Shown here piece after piece: positions 1-9,007 of a DNA stretch of 64,000 bases. The first letter of the stretch is position 1; each line of letters opens with the position of its first letter. The notes beneath the pieces were generated by a model, which did not search any database, was not told the DNA's origin, and saw nothing but the letters and a program-made list of their open reading frames with translations. Made by a program: the position numbers and the translations under genes. Source of the stretch: Rhodobiaceae bacterium (GTDB lineage: Bacteria > Pseudomonadota > Alphaproteobacteria > Rhizobiales > Tepidamorphaceae); assembly GCA_020637895.1 (NCBI GenBank), contig JACKJP010000007.1, positions 1 to 64,000 on the forward strand, written 5' to 3'.

Positions 1-800
1 ACGCCGGCGGTCACCATCGTCGCGGCGTGAATGAGCGCAGAAACCGGCGTCGGGCCCTCCATGGCATCCGGCAGCCATGTGTGCAGCAGGAACTGGGCCG
101 ATTTGCCCATCGCACCCATGAACAGCAGAAGGCAGATTACCGTCAGCGCATCGAAGTCCGCGCCGAGGAAATGGATCTGCTGGCCGACCATGGAAGGTGC
201 GCTGGCAAAGATCGTGTCGAACGCGACCGAACCGGTCATGTAGAACACCGCGAAGATGCCGAGCGCGAAACCGAAATCGCCTACGCGATTGACGACGAAG
301 GCCTTGATGGCTGCCGCATTTGCCGAGGGCTTCTGGTACCAGAAGCCGATCAACAGGTACGAGGCGAGACCCACGCCCTCCCAGCCGAAGAACATCTGGA
401 CGAGGTTATCGGACGTAACCAGCGCCAGCATCGCGAAGGTGAAAAGCGACAGATACGCGAAGAACCGCGGACGGTGCGGATCGTGGTGCATGTATCCGAT
501 GGAGTAGATGTGCACCAGCGACGATACGGAGGTGACAACGACCAGCATGACGGCCGTCAACGTATCCACACGGATCGTCCAGTCCGCTTCCAGCGAACCG
601 GAAGAAATCCAGGTGAAGACCCGAATGATCTGATCCTGTTCGCCAAACGCAACGTTGAAGAAAGCGACCCATGACAAAAGCGCGGAAATCACCAGCAGGC
701 CGGAGGTGACGATCTCGCTGAAGCGGGGCGCCATACGGCCGCCGAACAGTCCCGCGATCAGGAAGCCGATGAGCGGCAGGAATACGATTGCTGAATACAT
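1..800 (-). CDS. nuoL: NADH-quinone oxidoreductase subunit L, partial (3' end outside window)
   Basis: This is the first 266 codons of the large antiporter-like membrane subunit of complex I, which takes part in proton translocation across the inner membrane. The frame stays open to the window edge, so the C-terminal half and stop are missing. The ATG at 800 gives a hydrophobic start (MYSAIVFLPLIG). Family hallmarks follow: the segment with YSIGYMHHD, the conserved helix containing FFGWEGVGLASYLLIGFW, and near the edge the LLHTWLPDAMEGPTPVSALI segment with its conserved lysine-bearing approach (GKSAQF). It begins 7 bases after the nuoK stop, so it is the next gene of the nuo operon; nuoM and nuoN presumably follow to the left. 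Confidence 0.96.
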   Translation of the reverse strand, partial: MYSAIVFLPLIGFLIAGLFGGRMAPRFSEIVTSGLLVISALLSWVAFFNVAFGEQDQIIRVFTWISSGSLEADWTIRVDTLTAVMLVVVTSVSSLVHIYSIGYMHHDPHRPRFFAYLSLFTFAMLALVTSDNLVQMFFGWEGVGLASYLLIGFWYQKPSANAAAIKAFVVNRVGDFGFALGIFAVFYMTGSVAFDTIFASAPSMVGQQIHFLGADFDALTVICLLLFMGAMGKSAQFLLHTWLPDAMEGPTPVSALIHAATMVTAG

Positions 801-807
801 ACCGTCC

Positions 808-1131
808 CTAGCCCTTCATCATGTTGACGTCTTCGACCGCGATCGTGCCGCGGTTGCGGAAGAACGTGACAATGATCGCAAGACCGATGGCAGCTTCCGC
901 GGCCGCTACCGTCAGCACCATCAGCGCGAATACCTGTCCGACAAGATCGCCAAGCGCGGATGAGAATGCGACGAGGTTGAGGTTCACCGACAGAAGCATG
1001 AGCTCAACCGACATCAGGATGATGATGACGTTCTTGCGGTTCAGGAAAATGCCGAAGATGCCGATGGTGAACATCACCGCAGCAACCGACAGGTAGTAGG
1101 AGAGCGGAATAAGGGGTATTGCCTGTTCCAT
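808..1131 (-). CDS. nuoK: NADH-quinone oxidoreductase subunit K
   Basis: The product is a 107-residue, three-helix membrane subunit of complex I, homologous to MrpC, lying in the proton-translocating arm. The two functionally important glutamates of the family are visible, one in the MSVELML helix and one in the AAAEAAIG helix. The length is typical (about 100 residues). The gene lies 3 bases downstream of nuoJ and 7 bases upstream of nuoL, which supports co-transcription and probably coupled translation. Nothing unusual is seen. Confidence 0.97.
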   Translation of the reverse strand: MEQAIPLIPLSYYLSVAAVMFTIGIFGIFLNRKNVIIILMSVELMLLSVNLNLVAFSSALGDLVGQVFALMVLTVAAAEAAIGLAIIVTFFRNRGTIAVEDVNMMKG

Positions 1132-1134
1132 GCG

Positions 1135-1743
1135 TCAGATCCCCTTCCCTGTCTCGACCTTGCGCACTTCGACGGCGGTCTTGGGATCGCGCGCGACCTG
1201 TGCTGCGATCGACTGGCGCTTGACGTTCTCCTTGTGGCGCAGGGTGAGCACGATCGCGCCTATCATCGCGACGAGCAGCACCAAGCCCGCGATCTGGAAG
1301 AAGAAAATGTAGCGTGTGAACAGGATCTGCCCGAGCGCAGTCGTGTTGCTGACGCCCTCCGCGACGGGCGCGGCGCTCGTCTGAACGACTTGTGGATCAA
1401 GCGTCCAGCCACCAATCACGACCAGCAGTTCAACGAGAATGATCAGGCCGACCAGCGCCCCGACCGGCAAATATTCCTGCGCGCCCTGTCTGAGCTCGGC
1501 AAAATCCATGTCCAGCATCATCACGACGAAGAGGAACAGAACGGCGACGGCGCCGACATAGACGACGACGAGGATCATCGCCAGGAATTCAGCTCCCAGC
1601 AGAAGGAACAGCCCCGCAGCGTTGAAGAACGCGAGGATCAGGAACAGCACCGAATGGACCGGGTTGCGCGACCCGACGACCATGACCGCGGAAGCGATCA
1701 TCACGCCAGCGAAGACAAAGAAGAAAAGCTGCCCCAGTATCAT
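1135..1743 (-). CDS. nuoJ: NADH-quinone oxidoreductase subunit J
   Basis: This is a 202-residue membrane subunit of complex I with about five hydrophobic segments. The conserved third-helix region is recognisable (VVYVGAVAVLFLFVVMMLDM), which in structures contains the pi-bulge helix implicated in coupling. The C-terminal tail after the last helix is soluble and basic (KENVKRQSIAAQVARD), a common feature in alphaproteobacteria. The gene sits between nuoI (65 bases upstream) and nuoK (3 bases downstream). The start at 1743 gives a normal N-terminus beginning directly with the first helix. Confidence 0.96.
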   Translation of the reverse strand: MILGQLFFFVFAGVMIASAVMVVGSRNPVHSVLFLILAFFNAAGLFLLLGAEFLAMILVVVYVGAVAVLFLFVVMMLDMDFAELRQGAQEYLPVGALVGLIILVELLVVIGGWTLDPQVVQTSAAPVAEGVSNTTALGQILFTRYIFFFQIAGLVLLVAMIGAIVLTLRHKENVKRQSIAAQVARDPKTAVEVRKVETGKGI

Positions 1744-1808
1744 GTTGCTGCCCGCCTTGCGGCCACGCAGGTCCGCCCCGCCATACCCATCTGATCAATC
1801 ATCCCGTC

Positions 1809-2300
1809 TTAGCGATAAGGCGCGTCCAGCTCGAGATTCTTCGCGATCGCGCGTTCCCAGCGCGCGCCGTTCTCGAGCAGGCGGTCCTTGTCGTAATAAA
1901 GCTCTTCGCGTGTCTCGACCGCGAATTCGAAATTCGGTCCCTCGACGATGGCATCCACCGGGCATGCTTCCTGGCAGAAGCCGCAATAGATGCATTTGAC
2001 CATGTCGATGTCGTAGCGCGTGGTGCGCCGGGTGCCGTCATTGCGGCGCGGACCCGCCTCGATCGTTATCGCCTGCGCGGGGCAGATCGCTTCGCACAGC
2101 TTGCAGGCAATGCAGCGTTCCTCGCCGTTGGGATAGCGACGCAGCGCGTGTTCGCCGCGAAAACGCGGGCTGAGCGGCCCCTTCTCGAAGGGGTAGTTCA
2201 CCGTTGCCTTCGGCGCGAAGAAATAGCGCATCGTCAGGAAGAACGCCGAAACGAACTCCGTGAGCAGCAGCGATTTTGCGGCAAGATCCAGGCGAGCCAT
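1809..2300 (-). CDS. nuoI: NADH-quinone oxidoreductase subunit I (2 x [4Fe-4S])
   Basis: The 163-residue product is the peripheral-arm ferredoxin-like subunit that carries clusters N6a and N6b between NuoG and NuoB. Two complete ferredoxin motifs are seen, CIACKLCEAICP and CIYCGFCQEACP. The N-terminal amphipathic stretch (LLLTEFVSAFFLTMRYFF) anchors it at the membrane, as in the family. Length matches alphaproteobacterial and mitochondrial TYKY subunits. It lies 41 bases after nuoH in the nuo operon. Confidence 0.97.
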   Translation of the reverse strand: MARLDLAAKSLLLTEFVSAFFLTMRYFFAPKATVNYPFEKGPLSPRFRGEHALRRYPNGEERCIACKLCEAICPAQAITIEAGPRRNDGTRRTTRYDIDMVKCIYCGFCQEACPVDAIVEGPNFEFAVETREELYYDKDRLLENGARWERAIAKNLELDAPYR

Positions 2301-2341
2301 GGCTTAGCCTTTCCACAATCCGGTGGTGTCAGACGACGGCT

Positions 2342-3364
2342 TCATGCTGTCCATCCTGTCAGCTGGAGAACGATGGCAACGATGAAGACCATCAGCAGCG
2401 ACAACGGCAGGAACACCTTCCAGCCAAGCCGCATGAGTTGGTCGTAGCGATAGCGCGGCACCATCGCCTTGACCATCGCGAACATGAAAAACACGAAGCA
2501 GACCTTCAGCACGAACCAGATGATGCCCGGTACGAGATTGAAAGGTGCGATGTCGACGGGGGGCAGCCAGCCACCGAGGAACAGTATCGTGGTCAGCGCG
2601 CACATCAGGGTGATGGAGACGTATTCGCCGAGCATGAACAGCAGATACGGTGTCGAGGAATACTCCACCATGAAGCCGGCCACGAGCTCGGACTCGGCCT
2701 CGGGCAGATCGAAGGGCGGCCGGTTCGTCTCAGCGAGAGCCGAGATGAAGAACACGATGAACATCGGGAACAGCGGCAGCCAGAACCAGCTGAAGAGGCC
2801 GTAATCGCCCTTCTGCGCCATGACGATGTCCGTGAGGTTCAGGGAACCGACGCAGAGCAGCACGGTAATGATGACGAAACCGATGGAGACTTCATAGGAA
2901 ACCATCTGTGCCGCCGAGCGAAGCGCGCCGAGGAAGGCGTATTTCGAATTGGAAGCCCAGCCACCCATGATGACGCCATAGACGCCGAGCGAGGAGATCG
3001 CGAAAATATAGAGAATTCCGACATTGATGTCGGCGATCACCCAACCGCCGCTGACGGGCACCACTGCCCAGGCCGACAACGCCAGAATGCACGAGATCAG
3101 GGGTGCGAGCAGGAAGACGCCCTTGTTGGAGGCCGCCGGGATGACCGGCTCCTTGAAGACGAACTTCAGCAGATCGGCAAAGCTTTGCAGAAGGCCCCAG
3201 GGGCCGACCACATTCGGGCCGCGGCGCATCTGCACGGCCGCCCAGACCTTGCGGTCGGCCAGGAGCAGAAAGGCGATGATGATCAGCAGCGCGACCAGCA
3301 GCACCACGCTCTGCAGCGCGATGATCAGCCCCGGCAACAGATAGGAGGTCCAGAACTCAGCCAT
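2342..3364 (-). CDS. nuoH: NADH-quinone oxidoreductase subunit H
   Basis: This 340-residue integral membrane protein links the peripheral arm to the membrane arm and forms part of the quinone site. Conserved loops are present: LLADRKVWAAVQMRRGPNV near the N-terminus, the acidic ALAETNRPPFDLPEAESELV loop, and the RYRYDQLMRLGWK segment at the C-terminus. I chose the ATG at 3364 because it begins with MAEFWTSYLLPGL, while the upstream in-frame extension is Arg/Pro-rich and lies inside nuoG. This start overlaps the nuoG stop by 8 bases, which suggests translational coupling. Confidence 0.95.
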   Translation of the reverse strand: MAEFWTSYLLPGLIIALQSVVLLVALLIIIAFLLLADRKVWAAVQMRRGPNVVGPWGLLQSFADLLKFVFKEPVIPAASNKGVFLLAPLISCILALSAWAVVPVSGGWVIADINVGILYIFAISSLGVYGVIMGGWASNSKYAFLGALRSAAQMVSYEVSIGFVIITVLLCVGSLNLTDIVMAQKGDYGLFSWFWLPLFPMFIVFFISALAETNRPPFDLPEAESELVAGFMVEYSSTPYLLFMLGEYVSITLMCALTTILFLGGWLPPVDIAPFNLVPGIIWFVLKVCFVFFMFAMVKAMVPRYRYDQLMRLGWKVFLPLSLLMVFIVAIVLQLTGWTA

Positions 3365-5477
3365 GGGTGCCGGTCGCCTCCTTGGCAAGCTGTACGGCAA
3401 GGGCGCTCGCCTCGGCCATGACCTTTGACGCGCGCGCAATCGGATTGGTCAGGTAGAAATCGCCGACCACCGGCACGAAGCCGCCTTTCTGCGTCCGTCC
3501 GCCCTTCTTCGCCAGCGCCATTACATCGGTCGCGGCACTTGGAACGCGACGGTCAAGCGCGGCCAGATGCGGCATGTCCGCATAGAGCGTCGCACGCAGC
3601 GCGGCGATTGAATCGTAAGGCAATCTGGCACCGAGATGACCGGACAATGCCCGGATGATCGCCCAGTCCTCGCGCGCCTCGCCCGGAGGAAAGGCTGCCC
3701 GCGCCGTCATCTGCGGACGACCCTCGGTATTTACATAGGTCACCGATTTTTCGGTATAGGCAGCGCCTGGCAGGATGACGTCTGCCCGGTGCGCGCCGCG
3801 GTCCCCATGGGTACCGATATAAACGACAAATGCATTGCCCAGCGCGTTCGTGTCGATTTCGTCAGCACCGAGCAGGAAGACAACGTCCAGATCACCCTTG
3901 CCGGCCGCTTCGACGATACCGGCGGTCGCAAGACCGCCTTCGCCGGGGAGAAAGCCGACGTCGAGGCCGCCGACACGCGCGGCGGCATTGTGCAGTATGT
4001 TGAAGCCAATCCAGTCAGGATCGCTTTCGGGCGCGACCATGCCGAATTTGACGGCGATGTCCGCGCACTGCGCCAGAACCGCCGCGCCATCCGGGCGCGT
4101 GGTTGCGCCCTGCCCGACGATGATCATCGGACGCCTGGCCTTCTTGAGAGCCTTGCCGAACGAACCTTCGCCACCTGCGATTTCCGCAAGCGAATCCGGC
4201 CCGGCGCCGAGATATTCATATTCGTAGGTGAGATCGGGCTGATCGGCACCGACATAGCCGACGACGAGGTCGCCGAGCAGCCAGCGCTTGCGGATACGGG
4301 CATTCAGAACCGACGCCTCAAGGCGCGGATTGGCGCCAACGATCAGAATGGCGTCCGCTTCCTCGATCCCGGCGATGCCCGAATTGAAGATGTAACTGCC
4401 ACGACCGGACTTGCGATCGAGGGCAGATCCGTCCTGCCGGCAATCGACACTGGCGATCTCGAGCCGTTCGGCGAGATCCTTCAGCGCGAACATTTCCTCA
4501 ACGCCAGAAAGGTCGCCGGCGATCATGCCAACGCGGCTTCCGGCCAATCCCTTCATCTTCGCGGCAATGGCGTCAAAGGCGTCATTCCACGTCGCTGCCT
4601 GAAGCTTTCCACCCTTGCGCACGTAGGGCCTGTCCAGCCGCTGACTGCGCAGCCCGTCCCAGACGAAGCGGGTCTTGTCGGAAATCCATTCCTCGTTCAC
4701 GTCCTCATGAACGCGTGGCATGATGCGCATGACCTCGCGGCCACGCGTGTCGACGCGGATATTCGAGCCGACGGCATCCATGACATCGACGGATTCGGTC
4801 TTCGAAAGCTCCCAGGGCCGCGCCTGATCCTGATACGGCCTGGAAGTCAGCGCGCCGACCGGGCACAGATCGATGACATTGCCCTGAAGTTCGGAGCTCA
4901 TCGCCCGTTCAAGATATGTCGTGATCTCTGCGTCTTCGCCGCGGCCGATCAGGCCGAGCTCGGAGATGCCGGCAACTTCTGTCGTGAAACGGACGCAGCG
5001 CGTGCAATGGATGCAGCGCGTCATGCGCGTGCGAACCAGCGGGCCGATATACTTGTCCTCGACCGCGCGTTTGTTTTCATGGAAGCGGTTCTTGTCGACG
5101 CCGTATGCCATGGCCTGATCCTGCAGGTCGCATTCGCCGCCCTGGTCGCAGATCGGGCAATCCAGCGGATGGTTGATCAGCAGAAATTCCATCACGCCTT
5201 CGCGCGCCTTCTTGACCATCGGCGAACGGGTCATGACTTCCGGCGGCTCACCGTTCGGCCCGGGGCGCAGGTCACGCACACCCATCGCGCAGGAGGCCTG
5301 CGGCTTCGGCGGCCCACCTTTCACCTCGACGAGGCACATGCGGCAGTTACCGGCAATCGACAGGCGCTCGTGGTAGCAGAAGCGCGGGATTTCCGCGCCG
5401 GCTTCCTCGCACGCCTGAAGCAGCGTGTAATGGTCGGGTACGTCGACCTCGATGCCGTCAACGAGAAGCTTGGCCAT
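3357..5477 (-). CDS. nuoG: NADH-quinone oxidoreductase subunit G
   Basis: The product (706 residues) is the largest peripheral-arm subunit and carries several Fe-S clusters of the electron wire. C34, C45, C48 and C62 form the N-terminal [2Fe-2S] ferredoxin site; the HxxxCxxCxxxxxC motif around HPLDCPICDQGGEC and the CIHCTRC motif bind [4Fe-4S] clusters. From about residue 215 a molybdopterin-oxidoreductase-like domain follows, which in complex I carries no molybdenum. Length is typical of alphaproteobacteria. It lies 6 bases after nuoF and overlaps nuoH. Confidence 0.97.
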   Translation of the reverse strand: MAKLLVDGIEVDVPDHYTLLQACEEAGAEIPRFCYHERLSIAGNCRMCLVEVKGGPPKPQASCAMGVRDLRPGPNGEPPEVMTRSPMVKKAREGVMEFLLINHPLDCPICDQGGECDLQDQAMAYGVDKNRFHENKRAVEDKYIGPLVRTRMTRCIHCTRCVRFTTEVAGISELGLIGRGEDAEITTYLERAMSSELQGNVIDLCPVGALTSRPYQDQARPWELSKTESVDVMDAVGSNIRVDTRGREVMRIMPRVHEDVNEEWISDKTRFVWDGLRSQRLDRPYVRKGGKLQAATWNDAFDAIAAKMKGLAGSRVGMIAGDLSGVEEMFALKDLAERLEIASVDCRQDGSALDRKSGRGSYIFNSGIAGIEEADAILIVGANPRLEASVLNARIRKRWLLGDLVVGYVGADQPDLTYEYEYLGAGPDSLAEIAGGEGSFGKALKKARRPMIIVGQGATTRPDGAAVLAQCADIAVKFGMVAPESDPDWIGFNILHNAAARVGGLDVGFLPGEGGLATAGIVEAAGKGDLDVVFLLGADEIDTNALGNAFVVYIGTHGDRGAHRADVILPGAAYTEKSVTYVNTEGRPQMTARAAFPPGEAREDWAIIRALSGHLGARLPYDSIAALRATLYADMPHLAALDRRVPSAATDVMALAKKGGRTQKGGFVPVVGDFYLTNPIARASKVMAEASALAVQLAKEATGTHG

Positions 5478-5483
5478 CCCGAT

Positions 5484-6791
5484 CTACTCCGCAGCCTGCA
5501 TCGTTACCGCGCCTTCCGGATCCGGATTGGCGCTGTAGCTGTCGATGCGGTCCTCGATGACATGCCGGAAATGCCGGATGAGCCCCTGTACGGGCCACGC
5601 GGCAGCGTCGCCAAGCGCGCAGATCGTGTGCCCTTCGATCTGGTAGGAGACGTTGAGCAGCATGTCGATTTCGCTTTTTTGCGCGCGGCCTTCCGCCATG
5701 CGCGTCAGCACGCGCCACATCCAGCCCGTACCCTCGCGGCACGGCGTGCACTGCCCGCAGCTTTCATGCTTGTAGAAATAGGCGAGCCTGGCGATGGCGC
5801 GGATGATGTCGGTGGACTTGTCCATGACGATGACCGCAGCCGTGCCAAGACCTGACTTCACATTACGCAGCGTGTCGAAATCCATCGGCAGGTCGCGGCA
5901 CATGTCGGCTGGCAGACAGGGAACGGACGAGCCGCCCGGTATCACGGCAAGGAGATTGTCCCAGCCGCCGCGCACGCCGCCGCAATGCTTTTCGATCAGC
6001 TCGCGGAACGGAATGCCCATTGCCTCTTCCACGGTGCAGGGGCGCTCGACATGTCCGGAAATGCAGAAGAGTTTTGTGCCGACGTTGTTCGGACGCCCGA
6101 TGCCAGCGAACCAAGCCGCGCCTCGCCGAAGAATTTCGGGCGCAACGGCAATGGATTCCACATTGTTGACCGTCGTCGGGCAGCCATAGAGGCCAACATT
6201 GGCCGGAAAAGGCGGTTTCAGGCGCGGCTGGCCCTTCTTTCCCTCAAGGCTTTCCAGCAGGGCCGTTTCCTCGCCGCAGATATAGGCGCCGGCGCCGTGA
6301 TGAACGTAAACGTCGAAGTCCCAGCCATGAATATTGTTCTTGCCGAGAAGCTTGGCGTCATACGCTTCGTCGATCGCGCGCTGCAACGCCTCGCGTTCGC
6401 GGATAAATTCACCGCGCACATAGATGTAGGCGGCATGCGCGCCCATGGCGAAACCGGCGATCAGGCAGCCCTCGACCAGCGTATGCGGGTCGTGCCGCAT
6501 GATCTCGCGATCCTTGCAGGTACCGGGCTCGGACTCGTCCGCGTTCACCACAAGGTAATGCGGGCGGCCATCGGACTGTTTGGGCATGAATGACCATTTC
6601 AGACCGGTCGGAAACCCTGCCCCGCCGCGCCCGCGCAGCCCCGAAGCCTTGATCTGCTCCACGATCCAGTCGCGACCCTTGTCGATGAACCCCTTCGTGC
6701 CATTCCATTGGCCGCGGGACATCGCGCCCTTCAGGCCCACATCGTGAAGCCCATAGAGATTGGTGAAAATGCGGTCCTTGTCGGCGAGCAT
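5484..6791 (-). CDS. nuoF: NADH-quinone oxidoreductase subunit F (NADH/FMN-binding)
   Basis: This 435-residue subunit binds NADH and FMN and holds cluster N3; it is the electron entry point of complex I. The FMN/NADH glycine-rich motif GRGGAGFPTG is at about residues 54-63, and the [4Fe-4S] motif ESCGQCTPCREGT begins near residue 344. The C-terminal SLBB and helical regions are complete. It starts 3 bases after the nuoE stop. Length and start agree with mitochondrial NDUFV1-type proteins. Confidence 0.97.
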   Translation of the reverse strand: MLADKDRIFTNLYGLHDVGLKGAMSRGQWNGTKGFIDKGRDWIVEQIKASGLRGRGGAGFPTGLKWSFMPKQSDGRPHYLVVNADESEPGTCKDREIMRHDPHTLVEGCLIAGFAMGAHAAYIYVRGEFIREREALQRAIDEAYDAKLLGKNNIHGWDFDVYVHHGAGAYICGEETALLESLEGKKGQPRLKPPFPANVGLYGCPTTVNNVESIAVAPEILRRGAAWFAGIGRPNNVGTKLFCISGHVERPCTVEEAMGIPFRELIEKHCGGVRGGWDNLLAVIPGGSSVPCLPADMCRDLPMDFDTLRNVKSGLGTAAVIVMDKSTDIIRAIARLAYFYKHESCGQCTPCREGTGWMWRVLTRMAEGRAQKSEIDMLLNVSYQIEGHTICALGDAAAWPVQGLIRHFRHVIEDRIDSYSANPDPEGAVTMQAAE

Positions 6792-6794
6792 GCT

Positions 6795-7808
6795 TTATTT
6801 GCCCTTTCCGCGCGGTTTGGCAGGCGCTTTGGATGCGCGCTTGGAAAACTCGGTCTCGCCACCCTTGGCCAGCGTCTTGGCCTGCGACACCCAGTCTTCC
6901 CGCTCGATGCGGCCCTTGAACTTCAGATAATTGTCGACCCATTCGCGCTCGGCCTTCCTCCAGCCTGCAACCTGGTCGAAATGAAAAATACCCAGCTCGT
7001 TGAGAATGCCCTCGATCTTGGGTCCAACGCCGGAAATCAGCTTCAGATCGTCAGCCTTGCCACCGCGCGCCTCAACAAGGCCTGTCGGCTTGCCCTTCTC
7101 TGCATCGGCAGGCTCCTGCCGGGCTGAGGGCTTTCCTGTCGCGACAACCTTCACGGGGGCCTTCTTCGGTGTCGCAGCGGCTTTGGCGCGCGGCGCTTTT
7201 GCTGGCTTCACCTTCTCAAGCAGCGTCGTCGGACCGCCAACCGGCGCGGAATACTGCCTGCCATTCTGCGGTCCGGGTGTGACCGGGTTACCGGCGGCGA
7301 GATCGTCGATCAGCTTTTCCAGCGTTTCCGGCGTCAGGTCCTCGTAGGTATCCTTGACAATCTGGATCATCGGCGCGTTGACGCAGGCACCAAGACACTC
7401 AACCTCTTCCCATGAGAAGTCGCCGTCGGCGGACAGATGATGCGGATCATGATGGATCTTGCGCTGGCAGACGGCCTTCAGATCTTCCGCCCCGCGTAGC
7501 ATGCACGGCGTCGTGCCGCAGACCTGGATATGCGCTTTCTTGCCGACCGGCTGGAGCTGAAACATCGTATAGAAGGTCGCAACCTCGAGCACGCGGATAT
7601 AGGGCATCGAAAGCATGTCCGCGATCGTGCGGATCATCGGCTCGGACACCCAGCCTTCCTGCTCCTGGCCGCGCCACAGCAGCGGAATGACCGCGCTGGC
7701 CTGCCGACCCTTGGGATATTTCGCAATCGTCTTCTTTGCCCAGGCGGCGTTGTCGCGGCTGAAGACGAAGCCCGAAGGCTGTTCATGATGCAATCGGCGA
7801 ACGGACAT
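6795..7808 (-). CDS. nuoE: NADH-quinone oxidoreductase subunit E with C-terminal helix-hairpin-helix extension
   Basis: The first ~180 residues are the thioredoxin-like [2Fe-2S] subunit (cluster N1a), with cysteine pairs in CGTTPC and CLGAC. The protein is 337 residues long instead of the usual 160-220. An Ala/Lys/Pro-rich linker (about 190-250) leads to a C-terminal domain containing LKLISGVGPKIEGILNELGI, a helix-hairpin-helix motif usually associated with nucleic-acid binding, and then a basic tail. Such tails occur in other alphaproteobacterial NuoE proteins as far as I recall; their role in complex I is unclear. The start overlaps the nuoD stop by one base (TAATG). Confidence 0.94.
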   Translation of the reverse strand: MSVRRLHHEQPSGFVFSRDNAAWAKKTIAKYPKGRQASAVIPLLWRGQEQEGWVSEPMIRTIADMLSMPYIRVLEVATFYTMFQLQPVGKKAHIQVCGTTPCMLRGAEDLKAVCQRKIHHDPHHLSADGDFSWEEVECLGACVNAPMIQIVKDTYEDLTPETLEKLIDDLAAGNPVTPGPQNGRQYSAPVGGPTTLLEKVKPAKAPRAKAAATPKKAPVKVVATGKPSARQEPADAEKGKPTGLVEARGGKADDLKLISGVGPKIEGILNELGIFHFDQVAGWRKAEREWVDNYLKFKGRIEREDWVSQAKTLAKGGETEFSKRASKAPAKPRGKGK

Positions 7809-8998
7809 TACCGGTCCACCTCCCCGAACACGATATCGAGCGAACCGAGAATGGCGGACACATCCGCCAGCATGTGGCCACGGCTCATGAAATCCATTGC
7901 CTGAAGATGGGCAAATCCGGGCGCCCGGATCTTGCAGCGATAGGGCTTGTTTGAATCGTCAGACACGAGATAGACGCCGAACTCGCCCTTGGGCGCCTCA
8001 ACGGCGGCATACACCTCGCCCGCCGGCACGTGATAGCCCTCGGTATAAAGCTTGAAATGGTGGATCAGCGCTTCCATCGAACGCTTCATCTCGCCGCGCT
8101 TCGGGGGCACGATCTTGTTGTCCATATAGGACACCGGACCTGATCCCTTTTGCGAGGAAAGTTCTTCAACGCACTGTTTCATAATCCGGATGGACTGGCG
8201 CATTTCTTCCATGCGGATCAGGTAGCGGTCATAGCAATCGCCATGCTTGCCGATCGGAATATCGAAATCCATCTCGGCGTAGCACTCATAGGGCTGGCTC
8301 TTGCGCAGGTCCCAGGCGGCACCCGAGCCTCGCACCATCACGCCGGAAAAACCCCAGGCCCAGGCGTCTTCGAGGCTGACGTAGCCGATATCGACATTGC
8401 GCTGCTTGAAGATGCGGTTGTCGGTCAGCAGGCCCTCGATGTCGTCGCAAACCTTAAGGAAAGGATCGCAGAAGGCGCCTATATCCTCGACAAGCTTTGC
8501 CGGGAGATCCTGATGAACGCCGCCGGGTCGCACATAGGCTGCATGCATGCGGCTTCCCGAGGCGCGCTCGTAGAAGACCATCAGCTTCTCGCGCTCTTCA
8601 AATCCCCAGAGCGGCGGCGTCAGTGCGCCAACGTCCATTGCCTGCGTGGTGACGTTGAGCAGGTGCGAGAGGATACGCCCGATCTCCGAATAGAGTACGC
8701 GGATCAGCTGGCCGCGGCGCGGCACGGAAATACCGAGCAGCTTTTCGACGGCGAGTGAATAGGCATGCTCCTGGTTCATCGGCGCGACGTAGTCGAGACG
8801 GTCGAAGTAAGGCAGCGCCTGAAGATAGGTCTTGGTCTCGATCAGCTTCTCGGTGCCACGGTGGAGGAGCCCGATATGCGGGTCGACGCGCTCGACGATC
8901 TCGCCGTCCAGCTCCAGCACGAGGCGCAGCACGCCATGCGCGGCCGGATGTTGCGGGCCGAAATTGATGTTAAAATTGCGGATTTCGGTCTCAGCCAT
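7808..8998 (-). CDS. nuoD: NADH-quinone oxidoreductase subunit D
   Basis: This 396-residue 49-kDa-type subunit forms the quinone-binding pocket together with NuoB. The N-terminal segment with NFGPQHPAAHGVLRL and the PYFDRLDYVAPMNQEHAY segment are diagnostic; the histidine and tyrosine they carry line the quinone site in known structures. The C-terminus ends in the conserved IVFGEVDR. NuoC and NuoD are separate genes here, unlike the fused NuoCD of E. coli. It follows nuoC after 9 bases. Confidence 0.97.
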   Translation of the reverse strand: MAETEIRNFNINFGPQHPAAHGVLRLVLELDGEIVERVDPHIGLLHRGTEKLIETKTYLQALPYFDRLDYVAPMNQEHAYSLAVEKLLGISVPRRGQLIRVLYSEIGRILSHLLNVTTQAMDVGALTPPLWGFEEREKLMVFYERASGSRMHAAYVRPGGVHQDLPAKLVEDIGAFCDPFLKVCDDIEGLLTDNRIFKQRNVDIGYVSLEDAWAWGFSGVMVRGSGAAWDLRKSQPYECYAEMDFDIPIGKHGDCYDRYLIRMEEMRQSIRIMKQCVEELSSQKGSGPVSYMDNKIVPPKRGEMKRSMEALIHHFKLYTEGYHVPAGEVYAAVEAPKGEFGVYLVSDDSNKPYRCKIRAPGFAHLQAMDFMSRGHMLADVSAILGSLDIVFGEVDR

Positions 8999-9007
8999 AG
9001 CGCGCGA

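Noticed and set aside
3636..5855. A 739-codon open frame on the plus strand opposite nuoG and nuoF.
   Set aside because: It is antisense to well-supported genes; long mirror frames are expected in high-GC coding DNA. It shows no recognisable motifs.
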